Assembly (NCBI GenBank): GCA_014238965.1
Contig: JABAAC010000168.1
Location: forward strand, 1-36,242
From: Phycisphaerales bacterium
Lineage (GTDB): Bacteria; Planctomycetota; Phycisphaerae; Phycisphaerales; SM1A02
Reading direction: 5' to 3'
Length of the DNA: 36,242 bases
This document shows positions 24,381 through 32,722 of this stretch, in pieces. How positions within the stretch are numbered: position 1 is the stretch's first letter; the number at the start of each line of letters is the position of its first letter. The position numbers and the translations under genes are program-made. Below the pieces are notes generated by a model, which saw only the letters and a list, made by a program, of their open reading frames with translations, was not told the origin of the DNA and searched no databases.

Positions 24381-24401
24381 GGAGAGAGGAGAGGAGAGGA
24401 G
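24381..24401 (+). repeat. Second homopurine tract
   Basis: 21 purines in a row, beginning with the 12-mer GGAGAGAGGAGA that also occurs in the tract at 24157. Like the first, it follows a CGGCCCCG hairpin within a few bases on the plus strand. Confidence 0.6.
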
Positions 24402-24552
24402 CGAGATGAGTTGGCAAGCCAATTGACTTGCCATGCTCACTACTACGGTCCCCAGGGGTGGGTGTTTGGTCTACGTCCACATTCCAGGCAAAAAAAGATG
24501 GCCCTAAGACGGATCAATGAGGCCCTTGGGGATATACCCGCCTTTAACTGTG
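24402..24552. other. Non-coding 3' region of the DUF368 gene
   Basis: No convincing ORF. An inverted repeat TGGCAAG/CTTGCCA pairs 24412-24418 with 24427-24433. A run of seven As at 24490-24496 is a T7 tract on the minus strand downstream of DUF368, but no stable stem precedes it. I find no tRNA, SRP, tmRNA or RNase P signature. Confidence 0.4.
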
Positions 24553-25545
24553 TCAGGAGGTCGTTTTAGACGTGGTTCTTGACTCAGTTTCGTCTCGGCT
24601 ACCAAGCCTAGAAATCGACATTGAGGCGGCAAAGCCAATCAGGATCAGCGCTGCACTGCCTGCGATTTGACCTGCAGAGGGCTGAAAGTACATCTGGGGC
24701 CAGTACTTTCGGTTTTTCTCATCATCGATCCACGTTTGGGTGATTGTGGTTCCTCGAATCACTTCGCCGACTTTGGGCATGGTGTACGTGGCAAAGGGCC
24801 ACAGGCCAAAGACCGCCCCAGCGAGCAAGCCCAATAGGAAGCCATGGGTGCCATTTGGGTAGCAACGCAGCAGCCATTTCATGAGATTGCTAATGCCCAC
24901 AATGCCTACCGCAGCTCCAAGGGCTACAGGAATCAGGACTTCAAGGGCCCCAGAGAAGGCGAGGTCCTCTCCCGATATGACTGCCTTGACCGCGGTCAGA
25001 ATGACAACGTATTGGCCCAGAATCAAGAGCAAATAGGCACCACTGAGACCCGGAAGGACCATGGCGGCTCCACCAAGGAGTCCCGCGGCAAACAGCAAGC
25101 CCCAATTTGAGCCGCCAGCTTCGCTTCCTGGCATTGGCACCAATGTCAGGGCGATCATCGCTACCAAGGCCACGATTGCGGCGATCACCGAGGCGCTTCG
25201 CCAGGGCCGAACAAGTGACCACACCAGCGGAATGCCGCCCATGGTCAGCCCCAGAAACACGCTGAACGTGCCCCATCGGTTTGTTACCACAAGGTCGGCA
25301 ACGAATCCTGCGCCCAAGGCGATGGCTGCGCCTGCACCAAGGACGATCAGGGCCAGCGTGGCTACGGCAGGGACAGTCCACCGGAAGGTGGTAATGGCGC
25401 CCACGGCGTTTATAAATCGGCGGTACACCCCAGTGGCCAGCAGCATGGTGCCACCACTGATGCCAGGGACAAGATTGGCCAAGCCCATGAGCACACCACC
25501 GAGCAGGCATCGCAGCGCGAGTTTAGGGGAGGTCAACGGTGACAT
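24553..25545 (-). CDS. DUF368 family membrane protein (undecaprenyl-phosphate translocase family)
   Basis: 330 aa with roughly nine hydrophobic segments. Family signature: GVLMGLANLVPGISGGTMLLATGVYRRFI at residues ~15-43 and the matching second-half repeat AAMVLPGLSGAYLLLILGQY, giving an inverted-repeat architecture. DUF368 proteins (PopT) have been shown to translocate undecaprenyl phosphate, the same role as DedA proteins, two of which lie at 17855-19356. The start at 25545 is chosen because TATCGT lies six Cs upstream and the longer frame has no sensible N-terminus. A Thr/Ser-rich basic tail ends the protein. Confidence 0.85.
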   Translation of the reverse strand: MSPLTSPKLALRCLLGGVLMGLANLVPGISGGTMLLATGVYRRFINAVGAITTFRWTVPAVATLALIVLGAGAAIALGAGFVADLVVTNRWGTFSVFLGLTMGGIPLVWSLVRPWRSASVIAAIVALVAMIALTLVPMPGSEAGGSNWGLLFAAGLLGGAAMVLPGLSGAYLLLILGQYVVILTAVKAVISGEDLAFSGALEVLIPVALGAAVGIVGISNLMKWLLRCYPNGTHGFLLGLLAGAVFGLWPFATYTMPKVGEVIRGTTITQTWIDDEKNRKYWPQMYFQPSAGQIAGSAALILIGFAASMSISRLGSRDETESRTTSKTTS

Positions 25546-25551
25546 GGGGGG

Positions 25552-25557
25552 ACGATA
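25552..25557 (-). promoter_or_regulatory. -10-like TATCGT before the DUF368 gene
   Basis: TATCGT 6 bases before the ATG at 25545. The same CGACTATCGT stretch precedes the cytochrome gene at 34768. Confidence 0.45.
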
Positions 25558-25594
25558 GTCGATACGGCAGAGGCAGACGAAACGCAGTGGTCGC

Positions 25595-26656
25595 TCATCC
25601 GCCAATCGCTCGCATGCCTCGATCCGGCTGAACGAAGTCTGCGTCCCCAATGCCGTGCCCGGCCTTCTTTGCCCACGTTGCATCTTGCAAGAATCTTGCT
25701 ACGGCGTGGGGTTCGCCTGAGCGTAGTGCGGGGCGTACGTCCCACTCGGTGTTAGCAAAGAGACACGGCCGAACCATGCCCTCGGCGGTGATTCGAAGGC
25801 GATTGCATGCGCCACAAAACGGCCGAGTCACGGGTGATACAAAACCGATTGAGCCAGAGCTGCTGGTGGCAAAGCTGAAGTTGCTACTTGTTTCTGCCGC
25901 GTGCGTGGCCTCAGTGGGCACGAGTTCGAACGCCGCTTCAATAACTTTTTTCGTCTCGGCTTCACTCACGACTGCATCACGTTGCCAGTGTCGGCCTGCA
26001 TCAAGTGGCATGAATTCAATAAATCGCACATCAAGGTCGCGGTCGCGTGCAAGTGTTGCAAACGCAACTGCCTCATCATCATTGACATCACGCTGCATGA
26101 CAACGTTGAGTTTGGGGCGAGGAAATCCAGCAGCACGCGCCGTCTCGACCGAGTCGAGCACTGTTTGTACAGGTGTTGTGGAGAGTGTGATTGCGGCCAT
26201 GCGATCGTCGCGCAGCGTGTCGAGAGAAAATGTGAGACGACCAAGTCCATCACGAAGCCATTGTCTGGCGCGGTGGATGTCAAGTGACCAGCCGTTGGTC
26301 GTCATGGCGATGTCGCGCAAGCCCAAATCGCCCACGGCGGCTATAAATGCATCGAGATCTGGATAGAGGGTTGGCTCACCCCCTGTGATTCGCAGTTTGG
26401 TGACGCCAAGTGCCATGGTCGCGTTCACAATCTGCAGGTACTCGTCCATGGATAGAAGCGACTGCTTGGGCAAGAAACGCTCGTTGGGTTTCATGCAATA
26501 GGTGCACCTGAAGTTGCAGCGGTCGGTGACGCTCAATCGCAAGTCGTGAATTGTGCGGCCATGGGCGTCGATAAGGCCCGTGCGAGAGTGATCGGGTGCC
26601 CTTGGCGGGGGTTCATTCGGCGCAGCGTCGACAAGGGGCAGATGGAGTGGGTTCAT
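25595..26656 (-). CDS. moaA: GTP 3',8-cyclase MoaA
   Basis: 353 aa radical-SAM enzyme that starts molybdenum-cofactor synthesis, turning GTP into 3',8-cyclo-GTP. The SAM cluster motif CNFRCTYC has Cys47, Cys51 and Cys54; ITGGEPTLYPDL is the SAM-binding GGE motif. The second 4Fe-4S site is present as CGACNRLRITAEGMVRPCLF, and the protein ends in the MoaA-typical GG dipeptide. The ~30-residue N-terminal extension (Pro-rich) precedes GLIDAHGRTIHDLRLSVTDRC. ATG 26656 is preferred; longer starts overlap the divergent lipoprotein gene. No other moa gene is in the window. Needs SUF-type cluster supply. Confidence 0.94.
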   Translation of the reverse strand: MNPLHLPLVDAAPNEPPPRAPDHSRTGLIDAHGRTIHDLRLSVTDRCNFRCTYCMKPNERFLPKQSLLSMDEYLQIVNATMALGVTKLRITGGEPTLYPDLDAFIAAVGDLGLRDIAMTTNGWSLDIHRARQWLRDGLGRLTFSLDTLRDDRMAAITLSTTPVQTVLDSVETARAAGFPRPKLNVVMQRDVNDDEAVAFATLARDRDLDVRFIEFMPLDAGRHWQRDAVVSEAETKKVIEAAFELVPTEATHAAETSSNFSFATSSSGSIGFVSPVTRPFCGACNRLRITAEGMVRPCLFANTEWDVRPALRSGEPHAVARFLQDATWAKKAGHGIGDADFVQPDRGMRAIGG

Positions 26657-26701
26657 CACGAGTCTCAAGATGGTAGAGGCACATCCCATGAGCAGTTGCC
26701 G

Positions 26702-26707
26702 TACGCT
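26702..26707 (+). promoter_or_regulatory. -10-like TACGCT before the CBM9-like gene
   Basis: TACGCT 6 bases before the ATG at 26714; the GTACGCTGC context is identical to that of glycerate kinase. Confidence 0.45.
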
Positions 26708-26713
26708 GCCTAT

Positions 26714-27832
26714 ATGGTCCGGAGTACTTGTCTTGTGTGCATCATTGCAGCCTGTGCAGGGTTGAGTGCGGGCTGCGCGGGCCACAAGCGGGTTCGTATT
26801 GAGGGCGTCTTGCCAGCAGATCACCCTCGTGTCTACGTCGCAGGTCGCGTGGAAAGGCCACTTTCTATTGATGGCCGGTTAAGCGAGTCTGCATGGCGCA
26901 CGGCACCACGCACAGGGTTGTTCATTGACATTGAGGGCGACACGCGGCCGCAGCCTGCCTTGGATACTCGCGCTGCGATGCTTTGGGACGACGAGTACTT
27001 CTACTTCGCCGCGTGGATGGACGAGCCGCATCTTTGGGCAACGCTGTTGAAGCGTGACTCGATCATCTATCGCGACAATGACTTTGAGATCTTCATTGAT
27101 CCTGATGGCGATCAAGTGGACTACGACGAATTCGAGATCAATGCCCTCGGCACCGAATTCGATCTTCGTTTGACGCGTGCCTATCGCTGTGGTGGCGGTT
27201 ATGACATCGAGTGGAACATGGCAGGATTGAAGTCGGCGGTGCACTTGCGTGGAACATTGAATGACCCGTCTGATCGTGATTCCGGATGGACCGTTGAAGT
27301 TGCCATTCCATGGTCATGTTTGGCCGATACGTCAACCGTGCCTTGCCCGCCACGCGACGGCGATACGTGGTGGGTCAATTTCTCGCGCGTACAGTGGCCG
27401 TTTGATGTGGTCGACGGTGCGTACGTCAAACCTGACGGTGCCAAAGAAGACAATTGGGTGTGGTCACCGCAGTTTGCTATTGATATGCATCGGCCCGAGT
27501 ACTGGGGTCGAGTGCAGTTTGCCGATGCTCCGCCGGGAGTACGTCCTTTCGTGCCCGACAACCAAGTCGTGCCACGAACGGTGTTGCGTCGCGTGCAGGC
27601 TGCTATTGAGCAATACAACGCTGATCAAGGCGTGCTACCAGAATCGATGGCAGACATTCATGGTCTTTGGTCGCCAATTGAATTGCCGACGATGACATCA
27701 CCAATGCTTCGCATTGACGGTGAGACGTGGACGGTCACAATGGTGCAGAATATGAGCAACGGCGAACATGCGTACTGGCAATTGGGGCCCGATTGCATGC
27801 TCACTCGATCCATCGCCATTACCTGCGAGTGA
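26714..27832 (+). CDS. Lipoprotein with CBM9-like carbohydrate-binding domain
   Basis: 372 aa. Signal and lipobox: MVRSTCLVCIIAACAGLSAGC with Cys21 lipidated. Residues ~45-260 match the CBM9-like family: PLSIDGRLSESAWRTAP, AAMLWDDEYFYFAAWMDEPHLWATLLKRDSIIYRDNDFEIFIDPDGD, and later WTVEVAIPWSCL. Such domains bind xylan or other sugars in secreted hydrolases and also occur alone in surface lipoproteins. The C-terminal ~110 residues (VRPFVPDNQVVPRTVLRRVQAAIEQYNADQG) hold no enzyme motif I recognise. Start supported by TACGCT at 6 bases. Probably a surface sugar-binding protein. Confidence 0.82.
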   Translation: MVRSTCLVCIIAACAGLSAGCAGHKRVRIEGVLPADHPRVYVAGRVERPLSIDGRLSESAWRTAPRTGLFIDIEGDTRPQPALDTRAAMLWDDEYFYFAAWMDEPHLWATLLKRDSIIYRDNDFEIFIDPDGDQVDYDEFEINALGTEFDLRLTRAYRCGGGYDIEWNMAGLKSAVHLRGTLNDPSDRDSGWTVEVAIPWSCLADTSTVPCPPRDGDTWWVNFSRVQWPFDVVDGAYVKPDGAKEDNWVWSPQFAIDMHRPEYWGRVQFADAPPGVRPFVPDNQVVPRTVLRRVQAAIEQYNADQGVLPESMADIHGLWSPIELPTMTSPMLRIDGETWTVTMVQNMSNGEHAYWQLGPDCMLTRSIAITCE

Positions 27833-27861
27833 TTATCAGCACGTTTGTAACGCGCTCTTTC

Positions 27862-27880
27862 GCACCCTTTGAAAGTGTGC
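27862..27880. terminator. Imperfect 9-bp inverted repeat between two genes
   Basis: GCACCCTTT, one G, AAAGTGTGC: nine pairs with one mismatch and a very tight loop, followed by ATTGTTT. It may be a weak terminator of the lipoprotein gene or an operator upstream of the beta-helix gene. Confidence 0.25.
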
Positions 27881-27894
27881 ATTGTTTGGCTCGC

Positions 27895-27900
27895 TAGTCT
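27895..27900 (+). promoter_or_regulatory. -10-like TAGTCT before the beta-helix gene
   Basis: TAGTCT 6 bases before the ATG at 27907. Confidence 0.4.
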
Positions 27901-27906
27901 GCGGGC

Positions 27907-28716
27907 ATGCTCATGTATTCCATCATGTTCGTCGCACTAGGTGCTGTTATTCATGTGCCTGGTGACGCGCCGGATCCTCAGTCAGGCGTTGATGCAGCAG
28001 TGGATGGTGACACAGTTTTGCTCGCTACGGGTATTCATCGTGGTCCCGTTGATATGCGTGGCAAGGCAATCACGTTGCAAGGTATGGATGTTGAAGAGAC
28101 GGTGCTGTTAGGGACGCCTGAGAGCAGTGTGATTTGCATGGTGTCGGGCGAGGGCGCTGGTACCGTCATTCGGGACCTAATGATTGCCGGCGGTGGGGGG
28201 ACTTGGACCCAACCAGGCATGCGCAGAGGCGGGGGGTTGTGCATGGAACAGGTTTCACCCCAGATCGTTCGATGTTTAATTGTGGGGAACACAGCAGATG
28301 CAGGTTCCGCTGCGTGGATCAATGGCGGGGCGCCACTGTTTAAGGACTGTTGGTTTCATGGCAATCAGGTCCCAGCAGGCGGTGGCACTGGTGCTGGGTC
28401 CGTGACCTGCAACGAGTCGAATCCACGGTTGATTCGATGCGGATTCCACGGGGAGGGCATTGGGTGGTGGGATGCGCCGGTAGTGTCAATTCGCAGTGAT
28501 TGCGATGCAGTCGGTGGAGCGTGTTGTTTGAGTGAGTTCTGCGTGCAGACCACAGCACTGGCGTGCAGCGATGCAGGTGGCTTCTGGCATGAGGATGTCG
28601 CCTGCGGAAGCGGTGTGTGTCCAACTGTATGCGTGGAAGACGTCAACAACGATCGTCGCGTGAATCTGACGGACATGCTTCGGGTGCTCGACGCGTGGGG
28701 GATGTGCGGTCAATAG
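27907..28716 (+). CDS. Secreted right-handed beta-helix protein with Cys-rich motif and dockerin-like tail
   Basis: 269 aa. A short hydrophobic start (MLMYSIMFVALGAVIHV) may act as a signal peptide. Residues ~25-205 follow the parallel beta-helix pattern (DAAVDGDTVLLATGIHRGPVDMRGKAITLQG, CLIVGNTADAGSAAWINGGAPLFKDCWFHGN). Residues ~208-245 form a Cys-rich block, GGACCLSEFCVQTT then CSDAGGFW and CGSGVCP, spaced as in planctomycete secreted proteins. The C-terminus ends in a single dockerin-type loop, DVNNDRRVNLTDMLRVLDAWG. No catalytic residues of pectate lyase are evident. Likely extracellular, perhaps anchored by the tail; ligand unknown. Confidence 0.72.
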   Translation: MLMYSIMFVALGAVIHVPGDAPDPQSGVDAAVDGDTVLLATGIHRGPVDMRGKAITLQGMDVEETVLLGTPESSVICMVSGEGAGTVIRDLMIAGGGGTWTQPGMRRGGGLCMEQVSPQIVRCLIVGNTADAGSAAWINGGAPLFKDCWFHGNQVPAGGGTGAGSVTCNESNPRLIRCGFHGEGIGWWDAPVVSIRSDCDAVGGACCLSEFCVQTTALACSDAGGFWHEDVACGSGVCPTVCVEDVNNDRRVNLTDMLRVLDAWGMCGQ

Positions 28717-28745
28717 CGGGTCAGCCATGGGCGGACAACAGCGGG

Positions 28746-29057
28746 CTATCGAATCAGGATCTCATTGCCCTGGATCTTCGTCTCGTACGTCTTCAGGTCA
28801 TCGCACGCGGGGGGGTCAATAGCGCGACCGGTTTTGATATCGAAGGACCCAAAATGCAGCGGACAGACGATAGTGCACCCTTCGATGTCGCCGTCGCACA
28901 AACTCACATGCGCATGCGTACATGCTGCATCGGTTGCGTAGATCGTGCCCTCAAGGTTGTACAGCGCAATGGCTTTCCCATCAACGGTGACCTCAACGGG
29001 TGCGCCCGGTGGAACATCATTCAGTAGCGCTGCTTTGACGAATGCAGTGTTGGGCAT
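28746..29057 (-). CDS. Rieske-type [2Fe-2S] ferredoxin
   Basis: 103 aa, a single Rieske domain. Cluster ligands are CTHAH (Cys and His of the first pair) and CPLHFGSFD (second Cys and His), separated by VSLCDGDIEG as in soluble Rieske ferredoxins of the dioxygenase type. The start at 29057 gives MPNTAFVKAALLNDVPPGAPVEV, a normal family N-terminus. Last gene of the SUF operon, 10 bp after the SufT-like gene. Comparable placement of a Rieske ferredoxin in suf operons is known in other bacteria; it may be an electron donor or client. Confidence 0.88.
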   Translation of the reverse strand: MPNTAFVKAALLNDVPPGAPVEVTVDGKAIALYNLEGTIYATDAACTHAHVSLCDGDIEGCTIVCPLHFGSFDIKTGRAIDPPACDDLKTYETKIQGNEILIR

Positions 29058-29067
29058 CTTTGCTCCC

Positions 29068-29451
29068 CTAGCGATTCTTAGGTTTTCTGCGGCCCACGGT
29101 GAGGCCCGTGCGCTTCTTGCCGCCCATTGCCGCGGGGTCAAACTTACCGGTGAAGTCAAGTTCTAGCTTCGCCGCCTCGCTCATACGTGAGGGGTCCCAC
29201 ACCGGATCAAAGACCAGATCAAGTTGCACATTTGTGACACCCTCGACCGTTCGAATCGCCTTCTCTACCATGCCAGGTAGTGTTTCAGCAACAGGACAAT
29301 TGGGCGTGGTGAGTGTCATCACAACGTTCACGCTGCCGTTGTCATCGATATCCAAGGCATAAATCAGCCCGAGTTCATACAGATCGACCGGGATCTCCGG
29401 GTCTTGCACTGTCTTGATTGCAGCAATGATGTCATCTTTGCGTACAGTCAT
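29068..29451 (-). CDS. SufT-like MIP18/DUF59 Fe-S assembly factor
   Basis: 127 aa. The DUF59 core is clear: IKTVQDPEIPVDLYELGLIYALDI, then VVMTLTTPNCPVAETLPGMVEKAI, with the conserved Cys in NCP. SufT and the MIP18 family help mature Fe-S proteins downstream of SufBCD, and the gene lies in that operon, its start overlapping the sufS stop by 4 bases. The C-terminal ~20 residues are a basic tail (GGKKRTGLTVGRRKPKNR) beyond the common fold. Confidence 0.88.
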   Translation of the reverse strand: MTVRKDDIIAAIKTVQDPEIPVDLYELGLIYALDIDDNGSVNVVMTLTTPNCPVAETLPGMVEKAIRTVEGVTNVQLDLVFDPVWDPSRMSEAAKLELDFTGKFDPAAMGGKKRTGLTVGRRKPKNR

Positions 29452-30683
29452 CCGAACACCTCGATGACCCGTCGCAACGCGGTATCCAGTGCTTCTAGGT
29501 CGCTTGAGTTCGTAAAGCAGCCTAGCGAGGCTCGCACGGTTCCCGTCACGCTCATGCGGTCCATTGATGGTTCAGCGCAGTGATGTCCGGTTCGCACTGC
29601 AATGCCATGTCGATCAAGCAACATGCCTACATCTGCGTGATGCATGTCTTCAACATTGAAGCTCACGGCGCCTGAGCGATCAGCCGGTGTGCCCACAAGG
29701 ACGACACGGGGGATATGTGATAGTCGGTCCACTAGCTCGCTGGTCATCGCGGCATCATGCGATGCGATCGCATCCATGCCAATTTCTTCAAGCCATTGCA
29801 CCGCTGCACCAAGGCCGATGGCACCGCCAATATTGGGTGTGCCTGCTTCGAATCGCCATGGCGGGTCATTCCAAGTTGAGCCTTCAAATGACACACTCTT
29901 GATCATTTCACCGCCGCCTTGGTATGGCGACATGCCTTGAAGCATCTCGCTGCGTGCCCACAATACACCGATGCCTGTTGGGCCAAACATTTTGTGGCCG
30001 CTAAAGGACATAGCGTCAGCGCCGATTGCCAGGGCGTCGACCCGTCGGTGGGGCACAGCCTGAGCCGCGTCAAGGTGTGTCGTGATACCTCGCGATTTTG
30101 CTGCAGCAACAATGGCTTTCACATCGACCACGGTGCCAAGTGCATTACTGATCCAGGTGATGGAGACAAGTCTCGTACGATCGGTAATTGCAGCTTCTGC
30201 CTCTTTTGCATCAACGCTGCCGTCATCGCGGCAGTCAATGACACGTAGCACGCACCCAGTGCGCTGTGACAACAACTGCCACGGCACAATATTTGCGTGG
30301 TGCTCAATTGCAGTGATCAGCACCTCGTCACCATCGCTAAGGTTGATAGCGCCCCAGCTATTTGCAAACAGGTTGATGGCTTCGGTCGTGCCGCGGGTGA
30401 AAATGATTTCTTCTGGCGAGGCAGCATTGATGAATCGAGCCACATCGCCTCGGGCTGACTCAAAGGCCTGAGTTGCTTCTGAGGCTAACTGGTGTGTGGC
30501 TCGGTGGACGTTTGCAGGGAACTGTTCATCGAAGGCTCGAACTGCATCGATAACCGATGCTGGTCGCGGCATGCTCGCTGCAGCATCCAGGTAGATCATT
30601 GATTTGTCATCGTGGACGCGTCGCGACAGCGATGGTAGGGCAGCCCGGATTGCAGCGGTATCGATCGCGGTGGACGCGTTCAT
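29448..30683 (-). CDS. sufS: Cysteine desulfurase SufS
   Basis: 411 aa PLP enzyme that takes sulfur from cysteine for cluster assembly. The PLP Lys231 is in SFSGHKMFGPTG; the persulfide Cys369 is in RTGHHCAEP, the group II (SufS) arrangement. Other family motifs: YLDAAASMPRP, TRGTTEAINLFANSWG, ITAIEHHANIVPWQ and HLDAAQAVPH. No sufE or sufU is adjacent, so the sulfur-transfer partner must be elsewhere. The start overlaps the sufD stop (ATGA). Confidence 0.95.
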   Translation of the reverse strand: MNASTAIDTAAIRAALPSLSRRVHDDKSMIYLDAAASMPRPASVIDAVRAFDEQFPANVHRATHQLASEATQAFESARGDVARFINAASPEEIIFTRGTTEAINLFANSWGAINLSDGDEVLITAIEHHANIVPWQLLSQRTGCVLRVIDCRDDGSVDAKEAEAAITDRTRLVSITWISNALGTVVDVKAIVAAAKSRGITTHLDAAQAVPHRRVDALAIGADAMSFSGHKMFGPTGIGVLWARSEMLQGMSPYQGGGEMIKSVSFEGSTWNDPPWRFEAGTPNIGGAIGLGAAVQWLEEIGMDAIASHDAAMTSELVDRLSHIPRVVLVGTPADRSGAVSFNVEDMHHADVGMLLDRHGIAVRTGHHCAEPSMDRMSVTGTVRASLGCFTNSSDLEALDTALRRVIEVFG

Positions 30684-31927
30684 GATGCTGGTATCGGCGC
30701 AACGACGGTCGGATCCAGAGCCTCGCCACCAGGAAGTTGGTCGAGCAATCTGCTTGCAGCTTGCACACGTAGCGCAGCGGGCTCCAATTCATCCAAAACT
30801 TCAGCTGCGAAAGCCCACACCAGCAAGCTTGCCGCTGTTTTTTGATCGATGCCACGGGCCCGCAGATAAAATTCAGCCTCTGGGTCAGGTCTGCCGGTGG
30901 TTGAGCCGTGCGTGCACTTCACATCGTCGGCGTAGATTTCCAATTGTGGTCGGCTATAGGCCTTGGCATCGGGCGACAGCAGCATCGTGCGGCTCGTTTG
31001 AACTGCATCGGTGCCTTGCGCGCCTTCATCAACATTGATCCGGCCAGCAAACGACGCCTTCGCGCTACCGCCTAGTACGTGCTTGAACAACATATTGCTC
31101 GTGCAGTTTTCCGCGGCGTGTCGAACGCTGAGTATCGTTTCTATGTGGCGGTCATCGCCGGCGACGCCGAGGCCTCGCAAATCGACGTGAGCCCCCTCGC
31201 CAGCCAGTGTTGATTCAAGGCGTGTTCTATTTACCGAGCCGCCGAATGGGATCGCCGATGCATGCACAACGGCCTTGTCCGAGGCATGGGCGGCAATGGT
31301 GCCACAGCACCATGCATTCGATGTGCCATCGATGATGCGTGCTAACTCCACGCGTGCTCCAGCATGCGCGGTGATTTCCGTGACCGGTGTGCACAGGATG
31401 TGACCTTCAAGTCGAATCGATTCAACGATGACAGCTTCGCAGCCTGAGGCGACCTCAATCACGCATCGGGGGGTGTGTAATAGCGGGCTATCGCAGTGTG
31501 CTTCATGCACGATATGCAGCGGTGCAGAGAGTGGAGCATTTGCGGTCACGCGAATAACCAGCGCTTCATCTGCAGCGGCGATGCAGAGGTTCGTGAACGG
31601 GTCATCTAGGTTCGCAATTGTCGAGTCTGCAGAGGCAATGTTGACGCAGTCAGGCAAGGCGTCCGAAGCGTCCGCATCAAAACGACCACCCACGAAGACA
31701 AGCGTGACCGCGCCATCCAATGTCAAGCCCATCGGTGACTGGGCACGCTGTCCACCAGTAATTGACCACTCAACATCGCGTAGTGGTCCTAAATCCAGAT
31801 AGCGAAAAGCCTCGTCGCGGCGTGTCGGCCAGCCCTGGGTGTTAAATCGCTCAAGGGAGGCGCTCGCCAGCGGTGTACTTGCGGCTCGTTCCATCAACGT
31901 GTCGGCAAAGGACGTCATAGTCGACAT
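30680..31927 (-). CDS. sufD: Fe-S assembly scaffold subunit SufD
   Basis: 415 aa. SufD pairs with SufB and the ATPase SufC in the SufBC2D scaffold. Right-handed beta-helix core with ASFAGRINVDEGAQGTDAVQTSRTMLLSPDAKAYSRPQLEIYADDVKCTHGSTTG, the SufB/D family signature, including Cys and His near the C-terminal side. The ATG at 31927 begins one base after the sufC stop; an in-frame GTG at 31939 would overlap sufC. The N-terminal third is divergent, as is common for SufD. Confidence 0.92.
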   Translation of the reverse strand: MSTMTSFADTLMERAASTPLASASLERFNTQGWPTRRDEAFRYLDLGPLRDVEWSITGGQRAQSPMGLTLDGAVTLVFVGGRFDADASDALPDCVNIASADSTIANLDDPFTNLCIAAADEALVIRVTANAPLSAPLHIVHEAHCDSPLLHTPRCVIEVASGCEAVIVESIRLEGHILCTPVTEITAHAGARVELARIIDGTSNAWCCGTIAAHASDKAVVHASAIPFGGSVNRTRLESTLAGEGAHVDLRGLGVAGDDRHIETILSVRHAAENCTSNMLFKHVLGGSAKASFAGRINVDEGAQGTDAVQTSRTMLLSPDAKAYSRPQLEIYADDVKCTHGSTTGRPDPEAEFYLRARGIDQKTAASLLVWAFAAEVLDELEPAALRVQAASRLLDQLPGGEALDPTVVAPIPAS

Positions 31928-31928
31928 G

Positions 31929-32699
31929 TCAGCAGCCACACGTGGACTTGCATTGGGCTTCGATCCAACCGTAGCCCTTGTCTTCGAGTTCCATTGCCAG
32001 TTCCTTGCTGCCGCTTTGGGCTATTCGGCCATCGATGAGGACGTGTACAAAGTCAGGCACGATGTAGTCGAGCAGTCGCTGGTAATGGGTAATCACGACG
32101 AATCCTCGGTCGGGGCTTCGCAACGCATTCACGCCCTCAGCGACAACTCGAAGTGCATCGATGTCCAAGCCAGAGTCCGTCTCGTCAAGGACACACATGC
32201 TTGGCTGAAGCATTGCCATTTGGAACACCTCGGCCCGCTTCTTTTCACCGCCGGAGAATCCCTCATTTACCGATCGATCGAGCAGCGCTGGATCGAGGTC
32301 GACCGTTGGGGCGGTTTCTTTGACGAGTTTCAGGAACCCAACTGCATCGAGCTCAGACTCGCCGCGGTATGCGCGAACAGCGTTGACTGCCGCTCGAAGA
32401 AAGTACTTGGTGCTGACCCCTGGAATTTCAACCGGGTACTGGAAGGCCATGAAGATGCCCGCGCGGGCGCGTTCATCGGGCTCCATGTCCAGAAGGTTGT
32501 TGCCATCAAGTGTGATACTTCCATCAGTGACTTCATAAGCTTCGTCGCCAGCGAGCACTTTGGCAAGGGTGCTTTTGCCCGAGCCGTTTGGCCCCATGAT
32601 GGAGTGCACGCTACCACCTTCAATGGTCAGATCAATGCCTCGTAGGATTTGGACGCCATTGACGGCGGCATGCAGATTTTTAATTTCAAGCAGGGACAC
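31929..32699 (-). CDS. sufC: Fe-S assembly ATPase SufC with Cys-rich tail
   Basis: 256 aa ABC-type ATPase from a GTG start. Walker [10 protein letters not shown] at 36-44, signature FSGGEKKR near 148-155, Walker B with [12 protein letters not shown], and the H-loop in [12 protein letters not shown] hydrolysis drives rearrangement of SufB and SufD. After the usual C-terminus ([10 protein letters not shown]) this protein adds CKSTCGC, a three-Cys tail not typical of SufC. Lies between sufB and sufD with 23-bp and 1-bp spacing. Confidence 0.94.
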   Translation of the reverse strand: MSLLEIKNLHAAVNGVQILRGIDLTIEGGSVHSIMGPNGSGKSTLAKVLAGDEAYEVTDGSITLDGNNLLDMEPDERARAGIFMAFQYPVEIPGVSTKYFLRAAVNAVRAYRGESELDAVGFLKLVKETAPTVDLDPALLDRSVNEGFSGGEKKRAEVFQMAMLQPSMCVLDETDSGLDIDALRVVAEGVNALRSPDRGFVVITHYQRLLDYIVPDFVHVLIDGRIAQSGSKELAMELEDKGYGWIEAQCKSTCGC

Positions 32700-32722
32700 G
32701 TGCGGGCTCCGGTTTATCGACT

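Noticed and set aside
24151-24426. A 91-codon plus-strand ORF beginning MVGGERRRGERR
   Set aside because: It reads straight through both homopurine tracts and the second hairpin; its Arg/Glu/Gly composition comes only from the GGAGA repeats. No family resemblance.
24402-24552. Possible structural RNA gene (SRP, 6S, tmRNA, RNase P)
   Set aside because: None of the conserved core sequences of these RNAs could be found on either strand; only a short inverted repeat is present.
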